Assembly: GCF_028200735.1 (NCBI RefSeq)
Contig: NZ_JAQKPV010000001.1
Coordinates: 761,441-825,440, forward strand
DNA from: Streptomyces sp. ACA25
Lineage (GTDB): Bacteria > Actinomycetota > Actinomycetes > Streptomycetales > Streptomycetaceae
DNA length: 64,000 nucleotides
Reading direction: 5' to 3'
Shown here: one piece after another, positions 1 through 9,903 of the stretch
Layout: every line of letters begins with the position of its first letter
Position numbering within the stretch: position 1 is the first letter of the stretch
Notes under the pieces: model-generated
Told to the model about the DNA's origin: nothing
What the model saw: the letters and a program-made list of their open reading frames with translations, nothing else
Databases searched by the model: none
Translations under genes and position numbers: made by a program

Positions 1-1
1 C

Positions 2-835
2 GCGCTGGCGGACCGCGGTATCGCCACGGTCGGCGTCGGTTATGACGCGGACCGCTACAGCGGCCCGGCCCTGCACCCCATCGGTGTCAACAGCAACATC
101 GCTCCGCTGACCTCGCTGATGGTCAACGCCGGCCGCCTGGACGACAGCACCCACGGCCCGGCACCCCGGGCCGCGGACCCCGCCGCCCGGGCCGCCGCCG
201 ACTTCGTCGGCCACCTCGGGGACGCCGGTATCGAGGTGAAGGGCGCCTCGGCCGCCCCGCGCGACGCCCCGCCCGGCGCCGAGCGGCTGGCCGGGCACCG
301 CTCCGCGCCCGTCTCGGCACTGGTCGAGCGGTTCCTCACCACGAGTGACAACGACCTTGCCGAGAGCCTCGCCCGGCACACCGCCGTCGCCACCGGCCAT
401 GCCCCCGACTTCGCCGGGATCGAAGCCGCCGCGGCCGAGCAGCTCGCGGATCTCGGGCTGGCGGTGGACGACGTGCGGATCGTGGACGGCAGCGGCCTCG
501 ACCGGGGGGCGCGGGTCACTGCCGCGCTGCTGACCGGGCTGCTCGCCACCGCGGCCGACCCCGGCCGGCCCGAGCTGCGGCCGGTCCTGACCGGCCTGCC
601 GGTCGCGGGGTTCAGCGGGACGCTCAGCGGCCGGTACGCGGAGGGCGGCGCGGGCGTGGTCCGCGCCAAGACCGGCACGCTGACGGGTGTCAACACACTC
701 TCCGGCACGCTCGTCGACGCCGAGGGGCGGCTGCTCGGCTTCTCCTTCATGGCCAACGGAACGCAGGCCCCCCGGGCGGCCGAGGCCGCCCTCGACCGCG
801 CCGTCACGGCCCTGACGGTGTGCGGCTGCCGGTGA
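2..835 (+). CDS. dacB: D-alanyl-D-alanine carboxypeptidase/endopeptidase (PBP4 type), 3' part
   Basis: This is the C-terminal part of a class C penicillin-binding protein (peptidase S13 family) that trims or cleaves peptidoglycan cross-links outside the membrane. The frame is open from the left edge of the window, so the start and the catalytic SxxK motif lie outside. Visible are the second active-site motif S-D-N (in SDNDLAESLARH, near base 345) and the third motif K-T-G (in RAKTGTLTGVNTL, near base 665), in the right order and spacing for the family, plus the GSGLDRG turn. The fragment ends in the usual compact C-terminus. It lies in the same direction as the DUF2342 gene and tilS. The family call is firm; the choice between carboxypeptidase and endopeptidase activity is by family only. 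Confidence 0.9.
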   Translation, partial: ALADRGIATVGVGYDADRYSGPALHPIGVNSNIAPLTSLMVNAGRLDDSTHGPAPRAADPAARAAADFVGHLGDAGIEVKGASAAPRDAPPGAERLAGHRSAPVSALVERFLTTSDNDLAESLARHTAVATGHAPDFAGIEAAAAEQLADLGLAVDDVRIVDGSGLDRGARVTAALLTGLLATAADPGRPELRPVLTGLPVAGFSGTLSGRYAEGGAGVVRAKTGTLTGVNTLSGTLVDAEGRLLGFSFMANGTQAPRAAEAALDRAVTALTVCGCR

Positions 836-914
836 CCTCCCGGTCCCGCGCCCCGGTCCGCCGCACCCCGTCACCACTATCCGTAGCCGTGGCGGGCACC
901 GTACGGTTGAGGAC

Positions 915-2063
915 ATGACGCGTCTCGGTGGTACGGATCTGGTCGACTGGAATCTGGCGGTTTCCACCGCCACCCGCCTGGCCCGCCCCGGCCCCGAAGC
1001 GAGCCGGGAGGAGGCCAGAGCGGTGGTGGCGGAGCTGCGGCGGCATGCCGCCGCCTCCCAGGAACACGTGCGCTCCTTCACCGGCATGGACACCGGCGGG
1101 GCGGACACCCCCGTGCTGATCGTCGACCGTCCCGGTTGGGTGAAGGCCAACGCGGCCGGCTTCCGGGAGCTGCTCCACCCCCTCATCGGCAAGATGCGCG
1201 AACGCCGGGAGGCGGCGCCCGGCGGACCGGCCCTCGCCGCCGTCGGCAGCAAGGTCACCGGTGTCGAGGTGGGGATGCTGCTGGCCTTCCTGTCGTCCCG
1301 CGTCCTGGGCCAGTACGAGGCCTTCGCGCCGCCCTCCCCGCAGCTGCCCGCTGCCGCGGACGGCAGCCGGCCCGGCGGCCGGCTGCTGCTCGTCGCGCCG
1401 AACATCGTCCACGTCGAGCGGGAACTGGACGTGCAGCCGCACGACTTCCGGCTCTGGGTCTGCCTGCACGAGGAGACCCACCGCACCCAGTTCACCGCCG
1501 TCCCGTGGCTGCGTGACCACTTGGAGAGCGAGATCCAGGCGTTCCTGCTGGAGGCCGACGTGGATCCCGCGACGCTGGTCGAGCGCCTGCGGAAGGCCGC
1601 CCAGTCGCTGGCGGGACGTTCGGAGGCCGAGGAGCCGCAGGACCGCGCGGCAGGCGGCGACGGCTCCGGAGGCAGCCTCGTCGAGCTGGTGCAGACCCCG
1701 CGCCAGCGGGAGATTCTGGCCCGGCTCACCGCGGTGATGTCCTTGCTGGAGGGGCACGCGGAGTTCGTCATGGACGGGGTCGGGCCGCAGGTGGTCCCCA
1801 CGGTGGCGGAGATCCGGGAGAAGTTCACCCGGCGCCGTCAGCAGGGGGCGGGCACCCTGGACCGGGCGCTGCGCAAGCTTCTCGGCATGGACGCGAAGCT
1901 CCGGCAGTACAAGGAGGGCGAGCGGTTCGTCCGGGCCGTGGTCGCCGAGGCCGGCATGGCGGGTCTGAACAAAGTGTGGACCTCCCCGAACACACTGCCG
2001 ACCAAGGACGAAATCGCCAAACCTGAGGACTGGGTCGCCCGGGTGCGTGCCGGCTCGGCATAG
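915..2063 (+). CDS. zinc-dependent metalloprotease-like protein, DUF2342 family
   Basis: The 382-residue protein matches what is known of the DUF2342 / zincin_2 family, actinobacterial proteins sometimes called F420-biosynthesis-associated. The zincin motif H-E-E-T-H is at residues 185-189 ([10 protein letters not shown]), followed later by a conserved [11 protein letters not shown] stretch that could supply a third ligand. No signal peptide or membrane segment is visible, so it is probably cytoplasmic. The ATG is preceded by TACGGT seven bases upstream, which fits a leaderless transcript; a weak GAGG also precedes it. It sits just before tilS, a neighbourhood I associate with actinobacteria, but the substrate is unknown and proteolysis has not been shown for the family as far as I know. 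Confidence 0.85.
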   Translation: MTRLGGTDLVDWNLAVSTATRLARPGPEASREEARAVVAELRRHAAASQEHVRSFTGMDTGGADTPVLIVDRPGWVKANAAGFRELLHPLIGKMRERREAAPGGPALAAVGSKVTGVEVGMLLAFLSSRVLGQYEAFAPPSPQLPAAADGSRPGGRLLLVAPNIVHVERELDVQPHDFRLWVCLHEETHRTQFTAVPWLRDHLESEIQAFLLEADVDPATLVERLRKAAQSLAGRSEAEEPQDRAAGGDGSGGSLVELVQTPRQREILARLTAVMSLLEGHAEFVMDGVGPQVVPTVAEIREKFTRRRQQGAGTLDRALRKLLGMDAKLRQYKEGERFVRAVVAEAGMAGLNKVWTSPNTLPTKDEIAKPEDWVARVRAGSA

Positions 2064-2238
2064 GAGCGAAGGCTGGAGCGCGGAACGGCCGCCCGGCCCC
2101 CGAATGCCACCACAATCACTCGTACGAGGGACCGTCGGCCCGTACCCGGCGTGCGATGCTCAGGAAGCCCCGCTTTTCTGTCACCATCGACACACGCTGA
2201 GTAATGCCCCCCGATGCTCCCGAGGAAGTGATTCGGAC

Positions 2239-3342
2239 ATGGGTCCCCATCCCGCGGTCGCGGCGATACGCCTGGCGGTCCGCCGCGTTCTGCATGACAT
2301 GCTCCACACCCGAACCACCGCGCGCCCCCCCCACGACCCGTTCGACCCGCACGCCCCTTCCCCGGACCCCCGGGGAGCAGCCGCCCCGCCGGCCGCGCGG
2401 CGGCCCCTCCTGGTACTGGCCGCCTGTTCCGGCGGCGCCGACTCCATGGCCCTCGCCTCCGCCCTTGCCTTCGAAGCCCCCCGGCTCGGCATCAGAGCCG
2501 GGGGCATCACCGTCGACCACGGGCTGCAGTCCGGCTCGGAGCTGCGGGCCCGGGAGGTCGCCGACCGGATGACCGCGCTCGGTCTGGATCCCGCGGAGGC
2601 CGTCACCGTGGCCGTCGGCCGGGACGGCGGCCCGGAAGCCGCTGCCCGCACCGCCCGCTACGCCGCCCTCGACGCCGCCGCCGAGCGGCACGGCGCCGAT
2701 GCCGTCCTGCTCGGCCACACCCGCGACGACCAGGCCGAAACGGTCCTGCTGGGCCTGGCCCGCGGGTCCGGCACCCGGTCGCTGTCCGGCATGGCCGACG
2801 TCTCCGCCGGGCTGTCCGGCGGGGAGCAGGCCCCGCAGCGGTACCGCCGCCCCTTCCTGCGCACCGACCGGCAGACCACCCGCCGGGCCTGCCTGGAGCA
2901 GCAGCTGCCCGTCTGGGACGACCCGCACAACACCGACCCCGCGTACACCCGGTCCCGGGTGCGCCACGAGGCACTGCCGGTGCTCGAGAAGGCCCTGGGC
3001 CGCGGCGTGGTGGAGGCGCTGGCCCGCACCGCGCAGCTCTCCCGCGACGACGCGGACGCACTCGACTCCTGGGCCAGGCAGGCCGAGCGCTCCGTCGTCG
3101 GCCCCGACGGAGCCCTGGACATCGCCGCGCTGGGTGCCTTGCCCCCGGCGGTCCGCCGCCGCGTGCTCCGCCGGGCCGCCATCGCGGCGGGCGCTCCGGC
3201 CGGCTCGCTGTTCGCCCGCCACATCGAGGAGACCGACCGTCTCATCACCGCCTGGCGCGGCCAGCGTCCGCTGAATCTGCCGGGCCGCGTCGAAGCCCGA
3301 CGGCAGGGTGGCAGACTGGTGCTGGAGCAGGCGGACCGATAG
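2239..3342 (+). CDS. tilS: tRNA(Ile)-lysidine synthetase TilS
   Basis: TilS converts C34 of the CAU-anticodon tRNA-Ile to lysidine with ATP and lysine, so that the tRNA reads AUA. The PP-loop signature S-G-G-A-D-S is in [13 protein letters not shown] near residue 70, followed by the [19 protein letters not shown] block and RPFL, all typical of N-type ATP pyrophosphatases. At 367 residues it is a usual length for an actinobacterial TilS. The frame is open well upstream, but the ATG at 2239 is chosen because [18 protein letters not shown] resembles known N-termini and GAGGAAG lies upstream. It is followed 19 bases later by hpt, and the tilS-hpt-ftsH order is widely conserved, which supports the call. 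Confidence 0.95.
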   Translation: MGPHPAVAAIRLAVRRVLHDMLHTRTTARPPHDPFDPHAPSPDPRGAAAPPAARRPLLVLAACSGGADSMALASALAFEAPRLGIRAGGITVDHGLQSGSELRAREVADRMTALGLDPAEAVTVAVGRDGGPEAAARTARYAALDAAAERHGADAVLLGHTRDDQAETVLLGLARGSGTRSLSGMADVSAGLSGGEQAPQRYRRPFLRTDRQTTRRACLEQQLPVWDDPHNTDPAYTRSRVRHEALPVLEKALGRGVVEALARTAQLSRDDADALDSWARQAERSVVGPDGALDIAALGALPPAVRRRVLRRAAIAAGAPAGSLFARHIEETDRLITAWRGQRPLNLPGRVEARRQGGRLVLEQADR

Positions 3343-3361
3343 CCGACAGAGAGTGGCGCGG

Positions 3362-3916
3362 GTGCACGAGAAGGACATGGGCGACGACCTTCGGTCGGTG
3401 CTCATCACCAAGGAAGAAATCGATGCCAAGCTCACGGAGCTGGCAGCCGCGATCGACGCGGAGTACGCGGGCAAGGACCTGCTCGTCGTGGGGGTCCTCA
3501 AGGGCGCGGTGATGGTCATGGCCGACCTGGCGCGGGCCCTGTCCACGCCGGTCACCATGGACTGGATGGCGGTCTCCTCCTACGGCGCGGGCACCCAGTC
3601 GTCCGGCGTCGTCCGGATTCTGAAGGACCTGGACACCGACATCAAGAGCCGGAACGTCCTGATCGTCGAGGACATCATCGACTCGGGGCTGACGCTCTCC
3701 TGGCTGCTGTCGAACCTCGGTTCGCGGGAGCCCGCCTCACTGGAGGTCGTCACCCTGCTCCGCAAGCCGGAGGCCGCGAAGGTCGACATCGATGTGCGCT
3801 GGGTGGGCTTCGACATTCCGAGCGAGTTCGTGGTCGGTTACGGCCTCGACTACGCGGAGAAGTACCGGAACCTGCCCTTCGTCGGTACCCTCGCCCCGCA
3901 CGTGTACGGGGGCTGA
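3362..3916 (+). CDS. hpt: hypoxanthine phosphoribosyltransferase
   Basis: This enzyme salvages hypoxanthine and guanine to IMP and GMP using PRPP. The PRPP-binding loop [10 protein letters not shown] is clear ([16 protein letters not shown], near residue 100), and the [18 protein letters not shown] segment is the usual N-terminal PRTase strand and helix. The protein is about 184 residues, standard for the family. Three in-frame starts are possible: GTG 3353, GTG 3362 and ATG 3377. 3362 is preferred because the closest AAGGA to the ATG is too near to act as its ribosome site. The gene follows tilS by 19 bases and precedes ftsH, so it is probably co-transcribed with tilS. Confidence 0.95.
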   Translation: MHEKDMGDDLRSVLITKEEIDAKLTELAAAIDAEYAGKDLLVVGVLKGAVMVMADLARALSTPVTMDWMAVSSYGAGTQSSGVVRILKDLDTDIKSRNVLIVEDIIDSGLTLSWLLSNLGSREPASLEVVTLLRKPEAAKVDIDVRWVGFDIPSEFVVGYGLDYAEKYRNLPFVGTLAPHVYGG

Positions 3917-4181
3917 CCGCGACTCCAGGAACATCCGCCCGCCGCCCGGCGTTGGAGCAGCAGGGCGGAGGGCAGGAGGGGCGGGCCGGTATGCGGTCCG
4001 TTCCCGGTCCCCGGCAGTCGTGGGCCACAATGCTGGGGTACCGTCGCGATGAGTCAGCTGTTCCCGCGCCGGACGCGCACCGGCGGGGTTGAGGACACCG
4101 CACGCACAGCAGATCCCGTCCGGGGGCTGTGCCTTGATGTGGCAGGAGGGACGGGGCCGCGCAGCCCCGTAATGGAGAGAC

Positions 4182-6245
4182 GTGAAGCGCTACTTCCGTG
4201 GGCCGATCTTGTGGATCACGCTGGCCGTGCTCGCCGTGATCCTGGTCATGAACGTGTTCCGCACCTCCGAGGGCTACACCACGGTCGACACCGGCCAGGT
4301 CGTCCAGGCCATCGCGGACAACCGTGTGCAGTCCGCCGAGCTCACCACCGGTGATGAGCAGCGCATCAAGGTGCAGCTCAAGGACGGTGAGGAGATCGAG
4401 GGCAGCGACCAGATCCAGGCCAGCTACATCGAGGAGCAGGGCACCGAGCTCGCCTACACCCTGCAGCAGAAGTACCAGAACGAGGAGCTGACCGGCGGGT
4501 ACACCGTCTCGCCGCAGTCGCAGAACCCGTTCGTGGGCATGCTGCTGTCGATCCTTCCCTTCCTGCTGATCATCCTGGTCTTCCTGTTCCTGATGCAGCA
4601 GATGCAGGGCGGCGGCTCCCGGGTGATGAACTTCGGCAAGTCCAAGGCCAAGCTCATCACCAAGGACACCCCCAAGACGACCTTCGACGACGTGGCCGGA
4701 TCCGATGAGGCGGTCGAGGAGCTCCACGAGATCAAGGAGTTCCTGCGGGAGCCCGGAAAGTTCCAGGCCGTCGGCGCGAAGATCCCCAAGGGCGTGCTGC
4801 TGTACGGTCCGCCCGGCACCGGCAAGACCCTCCTCGCGCGGGCCGTCGCCGGTGAGGCGGGCGTGCCCTTCTACTCCATCTCCGGTTCCGATTTCGTCGA
4901 GATGTTCGTCGGTGTCGGCGCCTCCCGGGTCCGGGACCTCTTCGAGCAGGCCAAGGCCAACGCCCCGGCCATCGTGTTCGTCGACGAGATCGACGCCGTC
5001 GGACGGCACCGCGGAGCGGGCATGGGCGGCGGCCACGACGAGCGGGAGCAGACCCTGAACCAGCTGCTCGTCGAAATGGACGGCTTCGACGTGCAGGGCG
5101 GGGTCATTCTGATCGCCGCCACCAACCGTCCCGACATCCTCGATCCCGCGCTGCTGCGCCCCGGCCGCTTCGACCGGCAGATCGCCGTCGACCGTCCCGA
5201 CATGCAGGGCCGGCTGGAGATCCTCAAGGTTCACCAGAAGGGCAAGCCGGTCGCCCCGGACGTCGACCTGCAGGCGGTCGCCCGGCGTACTCCGGGTTTC
5301 ACCGGTGCCGACCTGAACAACGTGCTCAACGAGGCGGCGCTGCTGGCCGCGCGCGGCGACGCCAAGATGATCGACAACCACTTCCTGGACGAGGCGATCG
5401 ACCGGGTGGTGGCCGGTCCGCAGAAGCGCACCAGGATCATGAGCGACAAGGAGAAGATGATCACCGCGTACCACGAGGGCGGGCACGCCCTGGTCGCGGC
5501 GGCTTCTCCGAACAGCGACCCGGTGCACAAGGTCACGATCCTGTCCCGCGGCCGGGCACTCGGCTACACCATGGTGCTGCCGACCGAGGACAAGTACTCC
5601 ACCACCCGTAACGAGATGCTCGACCAGCTGGCGTACATGATGGGCGGCCGCGCGGCCGAGGAGCTGGTCTTCCACGACCCGACCACGGGTGCGGGGAACG
5701 ACATCGAGAAGGCCACCGCCACCGCCCGGGCCATGGTCACCCAGTACGGCATGACCGAGCGGCTCGGTGCCATCAAGTTCGGTGCCGACAGCTCCGAGCC
5801 CTTCATGGGCAAGGACATGGGTCATCAGCGCGACTACTCCGAGGAGGTCGCCGGCCTGGTGGACGAAGAGGTCAAGAAGCTGATCGAGACCGCGCACAAC
5901 GAGGCGTGGGAGATCCTGGTCGAGAACCGTGACGTGCTCGACAACCTGGTGCTGGAGCTGCTCGAGCGGGAGACCCTCAACAAGGACGACCTGGCGGAGA
6001 TCTTCACGCCGGTCGTGAAGCGCCCGGCCCGCCCGGCCTGGACGGGCTCCTCGCGGCGCTCCCCGTCGACCCGGCCGCCGGTCACCTTCCCGTCCAAGGA
6101 GCTGACCATGGCGAACGGCAGCTCCTCCGAGCCGGGCAAGACCTCCTTGGACAAGCAGCTGTCCGGTGACCACACCCCGCCGGCCTCGGAATACTCCGAG
6201 CCCGCCGCCGACCGCCCACCGCAGGACCGGCCCCGGGACAACTGA
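4182..6245 (+). CDS. ftsH: ATP-dependent zinc metalloprotease FtsH
   Basis: FtsH is a membrane-anchored AAA+ protease that extracts and degrades misfolded membrane proteins and some regulators. The order is: a transmembrane helix at residues 5-25, an extracytoplasmic loop, a second helix near 110-135, Walker A GPPGTGKT from residue 209, Walker B VDEIDAVG, the second region of homology RPGRFDRQ, then the zinc site H-E-G-G-H from residue 431 ([11 protein letters not shown]). The 687-residue length includes a proline- and serine-rich tail after about residue 610, usual in Streptomyces. The GTG start has GGAGAG five to ten bases upstream. A strong hairpin follows the gene. All catalytic residues are present. 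Confidence 0.97.
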   Translation: MKRYFRGPILWITLAVLAVILVMNVFRTSEGYTTVDTGQVVQAIADNRVQSAELTTGDEQRIKVQLKDGEEIEGSDQIQASYIEEQGTELAYTLQQKYQNEELTGGYTVSPQSQNPFVGMLLSILPFLLIILVFLFLMQQMQGGGSRVMNFGKSKAKLITKDTPKTTFDDVAGSDEAVEELHEIKEFLREPGKFQAVGAKIPKGVLLYGPPGTGKTLLARAVAGEAGVPFYSISGSDFVEMFVGVGASRVRDLFEQAKANAPAIVFVDEIDAVGRHRGAGMGGGHDEREQTLNQLLVEMDGFDVQGGVILIAATNRPDILDPALLRPGRFDRQIAVDRPDMQGRLEILKVHQKGKPVAPDVDLQAVARRTPGFTGADLNNVLNEAALLAARGDAKMIDNHFLDEAIDRVVAGPQKRTRIMSDKEKMITAYHEGGHALVAAASPNSDPVHKVTILSRGRALGYTMVLPTEDKYSTTRNEMLDQLAYMMGGRAAEELVFHDPTTGAGNDIEKATATARAMVTQYGMTERLGAIKFGADSSEPFMGKDMGHQRDYSEEVAGLVDEEVKKLIETAHNEAWEILVENRDVLDNLVLELLERETLNKDDLAEIFTPVVKRPARPAWTGSSRRSPSTRPPVTFPSKELTMANGSSSEPGKTSLDKQLSGDHTPPASEYSEPAADRPPQDRPRDN

Positions 6246-6301
6246 GCCGGGCCCCCGCCGCCGGTCCGGGCGGCCTTGGGACGGCCCGCGGAATGCCCGC
6301 C

Positions 6302-6330
6302 GCGCCCCTCAGGTTTACCCTGAGGGGCGC
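6302..6330 (+). terminator. hairpin terminator between ftsH and folE
   Basis: A perfect 12-bp stem (6302-6313 paired with 6319-6330) with a 5-base loop lies between the ftsH stop and the folE ribosome site. There is no clear U-tract, as is common in actinobacteria. It probably ends ftsH transcription, or attenuates readthrough into folE. Confidence 0.8.
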
Positions 6331-6379
6331 ACGCGTGTGCGAACACGTGACCGCACGCAGACGAAGGATCGAGGACCGT

Positions 6380-6985
6380 ATGACCGACCCGGTGACGCTG
6401 GCAGGCGAGGGCTCCATCGGCGAGTTCGATGAGAAGCGCGCGGAGAGCGCCGTGCGGGAACTCCTCATCGCGGTGGGTGAGGACCCGGACCGTGAGGGTC
6501 TGCGGGACACCCCCGCCCGCGTCGCACGGTCCTACCGGGAGATCCTGGCCGGCCTCTGGCAGAAGCCGGAGGACGTCCTGACCACGACGTTCGACCTGGG
6601 GCACGACGAGCTGATCCTGGTGAAGGACATCGAGATCATGAGCGTGTGCGAGCACCACCTGCTGCCCTTCCACGGCGTCGCCCACGTGGGTTACATCCCG
6701 GCGGCGACGGGAAAGATCACCGGGCTGTCCAAGATCGCCCGGCTGGTCGATGTCTTCGCCCGCCGCCCGCAGGTCCAGGAGCGGCTCACCACGCAGATCG
6801 CGGAGTCACTGCTGCGCATCCTGGAGGCCCGGGGCGTCATCGTCGTCATCGAGGCCGAGCACATGTGCATGTCGGTGCGCGGGATCCGCAAGCCCGGCGC
6901 CAAGACCACCACGTCGGCGGTCCGCGGTCAGCTGCGGGACGCCACCACCCGGGCCGAGGCGATGAGCCTGATCCTCGCCCGCTGA
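6380..6985 (+). CDS. folE: GTP cyclohydrolase I
   Basis: FolE converts GTP to 7,8-dihydroneopterin triphosphate, the first step of folate synthesis. Zinc ligands are visible: Cys and His in [12 protein letters not shown] and Cys in [11 protein letters not shown]; the [21 protein letters not shown] block is the family hallmark. The protein is 201 residues, the normal length. The frame stays open upstream, but ATG 6380 is preferred because [11 protein letters not shown] matches the usual N-terminus and GAGGACC precedes it. The remaining folate genes (folB, folK, folP) lie 5-8 kb further on, separated by an osmoprotectant ABC transporter. Confidence 0.96.
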   Translation: MTDPVTLAGEGSIGEFDEKRAESAVRELLIAVGEDPDREGLRDTPARVARSYREILAGLWQKPEDVLTTTFDLGHDELILVKDIEIMSVCEHHLLPFHGVAHVGYIPAATGKITGLSKIARLVDVFARRPQVQERLTTQIAESLLRILEARGVIVVIEAEHMCMSVRGIRKPGAKTTTSAVRGQLRDATTRAEAMSLILAR

Positions 6986-7007
6986 GCGGCGGTCAGGTGC
7001 GGCACGT

Positions 7008-7035
7008 CCCGGGGGAACCGGGCGCGTTCCCCGGG
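7008..7035. terminator. probable bidirectional terminator between convergent folE and the 7051 gene
   Basis: A 10-bp stem with one bulged G (7008-7018 against 7026-7035) and a 7-base loop sits between two stop codons facing each other. It could serve both genes. Confidence 0.55.
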
Positions 7036-7050
7036 CGGTCAGCTGTGCGG

Positions 7051-7887
7051 TCAGCGGCTGGTGAGCCACTGGGACGTCGTCCCGGGCGCGTCACCCTCGG
7101 ACGGGCCGGGAGGCGGAGCGGAGGGTGGCGGCGGGGCGTCCGCGGGCGGGTCGGCGTGGGTGCCGAAGTAGTCGAAGCCGCCGGCGTCCTGGCCGTTCCG
7201 TTCCCGGCCGGCCACCGGGGACAGCGGCGCCGCCCCCGGTCCGGCAGGCCGGGCCGCAGGAGCGGACGGCGCTTGCGGCCCCAGGAGCGGCTGCGGTGCG
7301 GCTGCCCGGCGCTGACGGGCCAGGCTCTGCGGAAGGCGGCCGAGCGCCTCGTACGCCTGCAGGTACGTCAGCGGCGTCGGGGCGCCCCCGGCCGTGCGGT
7401 GATCGGTGGCCCGGGCGGCGAGCGCCTTGGGCTGCGAGGCCGTCTCCAGCGCGAGCCGGCGGCGGCCTTCCAGTGCGTTGGCCCGTTCGTTCTCCGCGTG
7501 TGCGTAGCGGCGCAGCAGCGCGGCGTGCTCGCTGCGCAGGCGGCCCAGCTCGAGGCGTTTGGCCCGCACCTTGTCCTCGAGCGTGCCCACCAGCTCCTGG
7601 GCCTCCTCCAGCTCGGCCTGCCGCTCCTCGGCCCGCCAGGACTCCGCCGCCCGGCCGGCCCGTTCCTTGGCCACCCGGCGGCTCGCGTCGACGTCCCACT
7701 GGTGCAACAGCACCGCGGCGGCGACGGCGGCCCCCGCTGTCACGGTAATCAGGACGCGCAGCGTCAGCGCCTCGGCGTCCCCCACCACCAGCCAGCCGGC
7801 GGCGGCGCAGAGCACGGCGAAGCCGCCGATACCGGAGGGGACCAGCCGCCGGTGCAGCGGTGTGTGTCGATGACGTCCACGTGCCAT
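7051..7887 (-). CDS. membrane protein with a central coiled coil, unknown function
   Basis: This 278-residue protein starts with a basic stretch, then two transmembrane helices (about residues 18-36 and 42-62), then a long charged alpha-helical region (about 65-155: EERQAELEEAQELVGTLEDK and following heptads) expected to form a coiled coil, and a proline/alanine-rich tail. Topology suggests a cytoplasmic coiled coil tethered to the membrane. The start is supported by TAAGTT six bases before the ATG, fitting a leaderless transcript. I recognise it only as a conserved streptomycete hypothetical beside folE; no enzymatic motif is visible. Confidence 0.8.
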   Translation of the reverse strand: MARGRHRHTPLHRRLVPSGIGGFAVLCAAAGWLVVGDAEALTLRVLITVTAGAAVAAAVLLHQWDVDASRRVAKERAGRAAESWRAEERQAELEEAQELVGTLEDKVRAKRLELGRLRSEHAALLRRYAHAENERANALEGRRRLALETASQPKALAARATDHRTAGGAPTPLTYLQAYEALGRLPQSLARQRRAAAPQPLLGPQAPSAPAARPAGPGAAPLSPVAGRERNGQDAGGFDYFGTHADPPADAPPPPSAPPPGPSEGDAPGTTSQWLTSR

Positions 7888-8007
7888 GCCGGAAACTTAC
7901 CGTGATGTACGACGCGGACGGGAGTCCGTTCGGCGGACTGTTCTGAGGTGGTTACCTCACGGGAAGGCCGCCGGCGGTCGCTGCGGGGCCGCCGGCGGCC
8001 GCTGCGG

Positions 8008-8979
8008 TCAGGAGCCGGTCAGGCCCTGGTCCGCCAGATACGCCCGGGCCACCTCGCCGGGCTGCTGCCGCTCCGCGTCGACCTGGCGGTTCAGCTCGAT
8101 CAGGTCCTCGGTGGTGAGGACGCGGGTCAGCGCGTCGAGTGCGTCGGCGATGTCCTGCGCCCCGGCGGTGTCCGCGTTGACGACGGGCAGGAGGTTGTCC
8201 GCGAGCTGGAGGCCCTGGTCGTCCTCCAGCAGCACCAGACCGAACTGCTCCAGCGTGGCGTCCGTGGTGGTCACCAGCACCATGTCGTCGGTGCCGTCCT
8301 GGACGGCCTGCTTGGCCTGGACGGTGCCCACGCCCTTGGGGTCGATACCGGTGATGTCGATCCCGTAGGTCTCTTCCAGCCCGATCTGGCAGAACGGCCG
8401 CTCGGGACAGTCGTCGCCCGCGGCGAGCCGGATCGGCAGGCCGGACGCCCCGAGGTCGCTGAGAGTGGTCAGCCCGTGTTCGCCGGCGAAGTCCTCGGTG
8501 ACGGCGAAGGCGTTCTGGTTGACGGCGTCCCCCGCGTCCAGCACCTTCAGTCCGCGCGGTTCGGCCAGGTCGCGCAGGGCCTCCACGGTCGCCTGCACGT
8601 CGCTGGAGGCGACCAGCTCGGCGCCCTGGCCGTTCTCCTGCACGTTCAGGTACTCCGCCATGGTCGCCGCGTACTCGGGCACCACGTCGATCTCGCCGCG
8701 CTCGAGCTCGGGAGCGTACAGCTCCCGCGTGTCGACGCTGACGATGTCGGTGGAGTACCCGGCCTCCTCCAGCACACCGGAGTACAGCTCGGCCATCAGG
8801 GCGGCCTCGGTGAACGTGGCGCCGCCGATGGTGAGTGTCGGCCCCCCGCCCCCGTCACCGTCGCCGCCGCAGGCAGCGGTCAGCGACAGGGCGAGCACCG
8901 CACCGGCGAGCGTGCGGAGCACCGGTCGGCCGCGGCGGCGGACACGGGAGGAGCGGGCGGAGCGGGCAGTCGAGGTCAC
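8008..8979 (-). CDS. osmoprotectant/glycine-betaine-type ABC transporter substrate-binding lipoprotein
   Basis: The protein belongs to the OpuAC/ProX-like family that captures betaine, choline or similar quaternary amines. A basic N-terminus and hydrophobic stretch end in the lipobox L-T-A-A-C (Cys37), so it should be a lipid-anchored extracellular receptor. The body shows LTIGGATFTEAALMAELYSG, VVPEYAATMAEYL and QNAFAVTEDFA, as in OpuC-type binding proteins. The upstream GTG at 8988 abuts its own GGAGGG, so the GTG at 8979 with proper spacing is preferred (323 residues). It lies 101 bases after a permease gene on the same strand; the ATPase gene is divergent. The exact ligand cannot be read from the sequence. 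Confidence 0.88.
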   Translation of the reverse strand: MTSTARSARSSRVRRRGRPVLRTLAGAVLALSLTAACGGDGDGGGGPTLTIGGATFTEAALMAELYSGVLEEAGYSTDIVSVDTRELYAPELERGEIDVVPEYAATMAEYLNVQENGQGAELVASSDVQATVEALRDLAEPRGLKVLDAGDAVNQNAFAVTEDFAGEHGLTTLSDLGASGLPIRLAAGDDCPERPFCQIGLEETYGIDITGIDPKGVGTVQAKQAVQDGTDDMVLVTTTDATLEQFGLVLLEDDQGLQLADNLLPVVNADTAGAQDIADALDALTRVLTTEDLIELNRQVDAERQQPGEVARAYLADQGLTGS

Positions 8980-9080
8980 GGGTTTCACCCTCCGGGGTTC
9001 ACATTGCGGTGGTTGCGGTGGTCAGAGGTCGGACACGGATCAACGGTGGCGTGCGGCAGCGTGCCACCGAGGGGCAACGG

Positions 9081-9851
9081 TCAGCCGGACGGGGACGGAA
9101 CGGCCCGGTCCCCGCGGGCCGCGGGAGGCGCCGGGCTGCCGGGGCGGGCCGCCCCCGCGGCGGGCGGAGCGGAAGGCGTGCGACGGCGCAGCGGATCGAG
9201 CAGGCGCTGTGTGAGGGCGAGCGTCAGCTCCACGGTCAGGGCCAACAGGGCGACGAGCACCGCACCCGCCACCACCTGCGCGGTGTGGTTGGTGGCGAAC
9301 CCGGCGGTGATGATGCGGCCGAGACCGCCCCCGCCCGGCAGCGCGGCGAGGGTGGCGGTCGCCACCACCTGGACGCCCGCGGTGCGCACCCCGGTCATGA
9401 GAAGGGGATAGGCCAGCGGGAGTTCGACCCGGGTGAGCAGCTGCCAGGGCGACATCCCCATCCCCCGGGCGGCCCGCACCACATCCCGGTCCGCCTCCCG
9501 GACCCCGACGTAGGCGTTGGTGAGCAGCGGTGGCACGGCGAACAGCACCAGGGCGATGACGGTGGGCAGGTTGCCGTGCGCGCCCAGCGGGCCGAGGGTC
9601 AGCAGCACCAGTACCGCGAAGGTGGGCACCGCCCGCCCGACGTTGGAGAGATTGACGGCCAGCGCCCCGCCGCGGCCGGTGTGGCCCAGCCACAGGGCGA
9701 GGGGCAGTGCCAGCAGGCAGGCCAGCGCCAGACTCACGCCCGTCAGGTACAGGTGCTCAGCGAGCCGTTGCCACACGCCGCCCGGACCGTTCCAGTGCGC
9801 GGCCGTGGTCAGCCAGGCCCAGGCGTCGGCGGCGGTTTCCGTCACCTGCAT
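9081..9851 (-). CDS. ABC transporter permease, osmoprotectant (OpuCB/OpuCD) type
   Basis: A 256-residue integral membrane protein of the binding-protein-dependent permease fold. About five to six hydrophobic helices are visible; the cytoplasmic EAA-like loop, which docks to the ATPase, is around residues 120-145 (RAARGMGMSPWQLLTRVELP). The LALALTQRLLDPLRRR end is followed by a proline/alanine-rich tail. ATG has GGGGG upstream. It is the second permease of the importer: it lies 52 bases after the first permease gene and ahead of the binding-protein gene, so the three are one minus-strand operon. Import is powered by the ATPase encoded divergently at 10635. Confidence 0.9.
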   Translation of the reverse strand: MQVTETAADAWAWLTTAAHWNGPGGVWQRLAEHLYLTGVSLALACLLALPLALWLGHTGRGGALAVNLSNVGRAVPTFAVLVLLTLGPLGAHGNLPTVIALVLFAVPPLLTNAYVGVREADRDVVRAARGMGMSPWQLLTRVELPLAYPLLMTGVRTAGVQVVATATLAALPGGGGLGRIITAGFATNHTAQVVAGAVLVALLALTVELTLALTQRLLDPLRRRTPSAPPAAGAARPGSPAPPAARGDRAVPSPSG

Positions 9852-9903
9852 CGTTCTCGACCCCCGGCGGAAGCGGCGGGCGGGGGGACAGCGCGCTGAG
9901 CGG

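Noticed and set aside
3750..6173. Minus-strand open frame of about 807 codons opposite ftsH
   Set aside because: Shadow of ftsH; low-complexity, no motifs.
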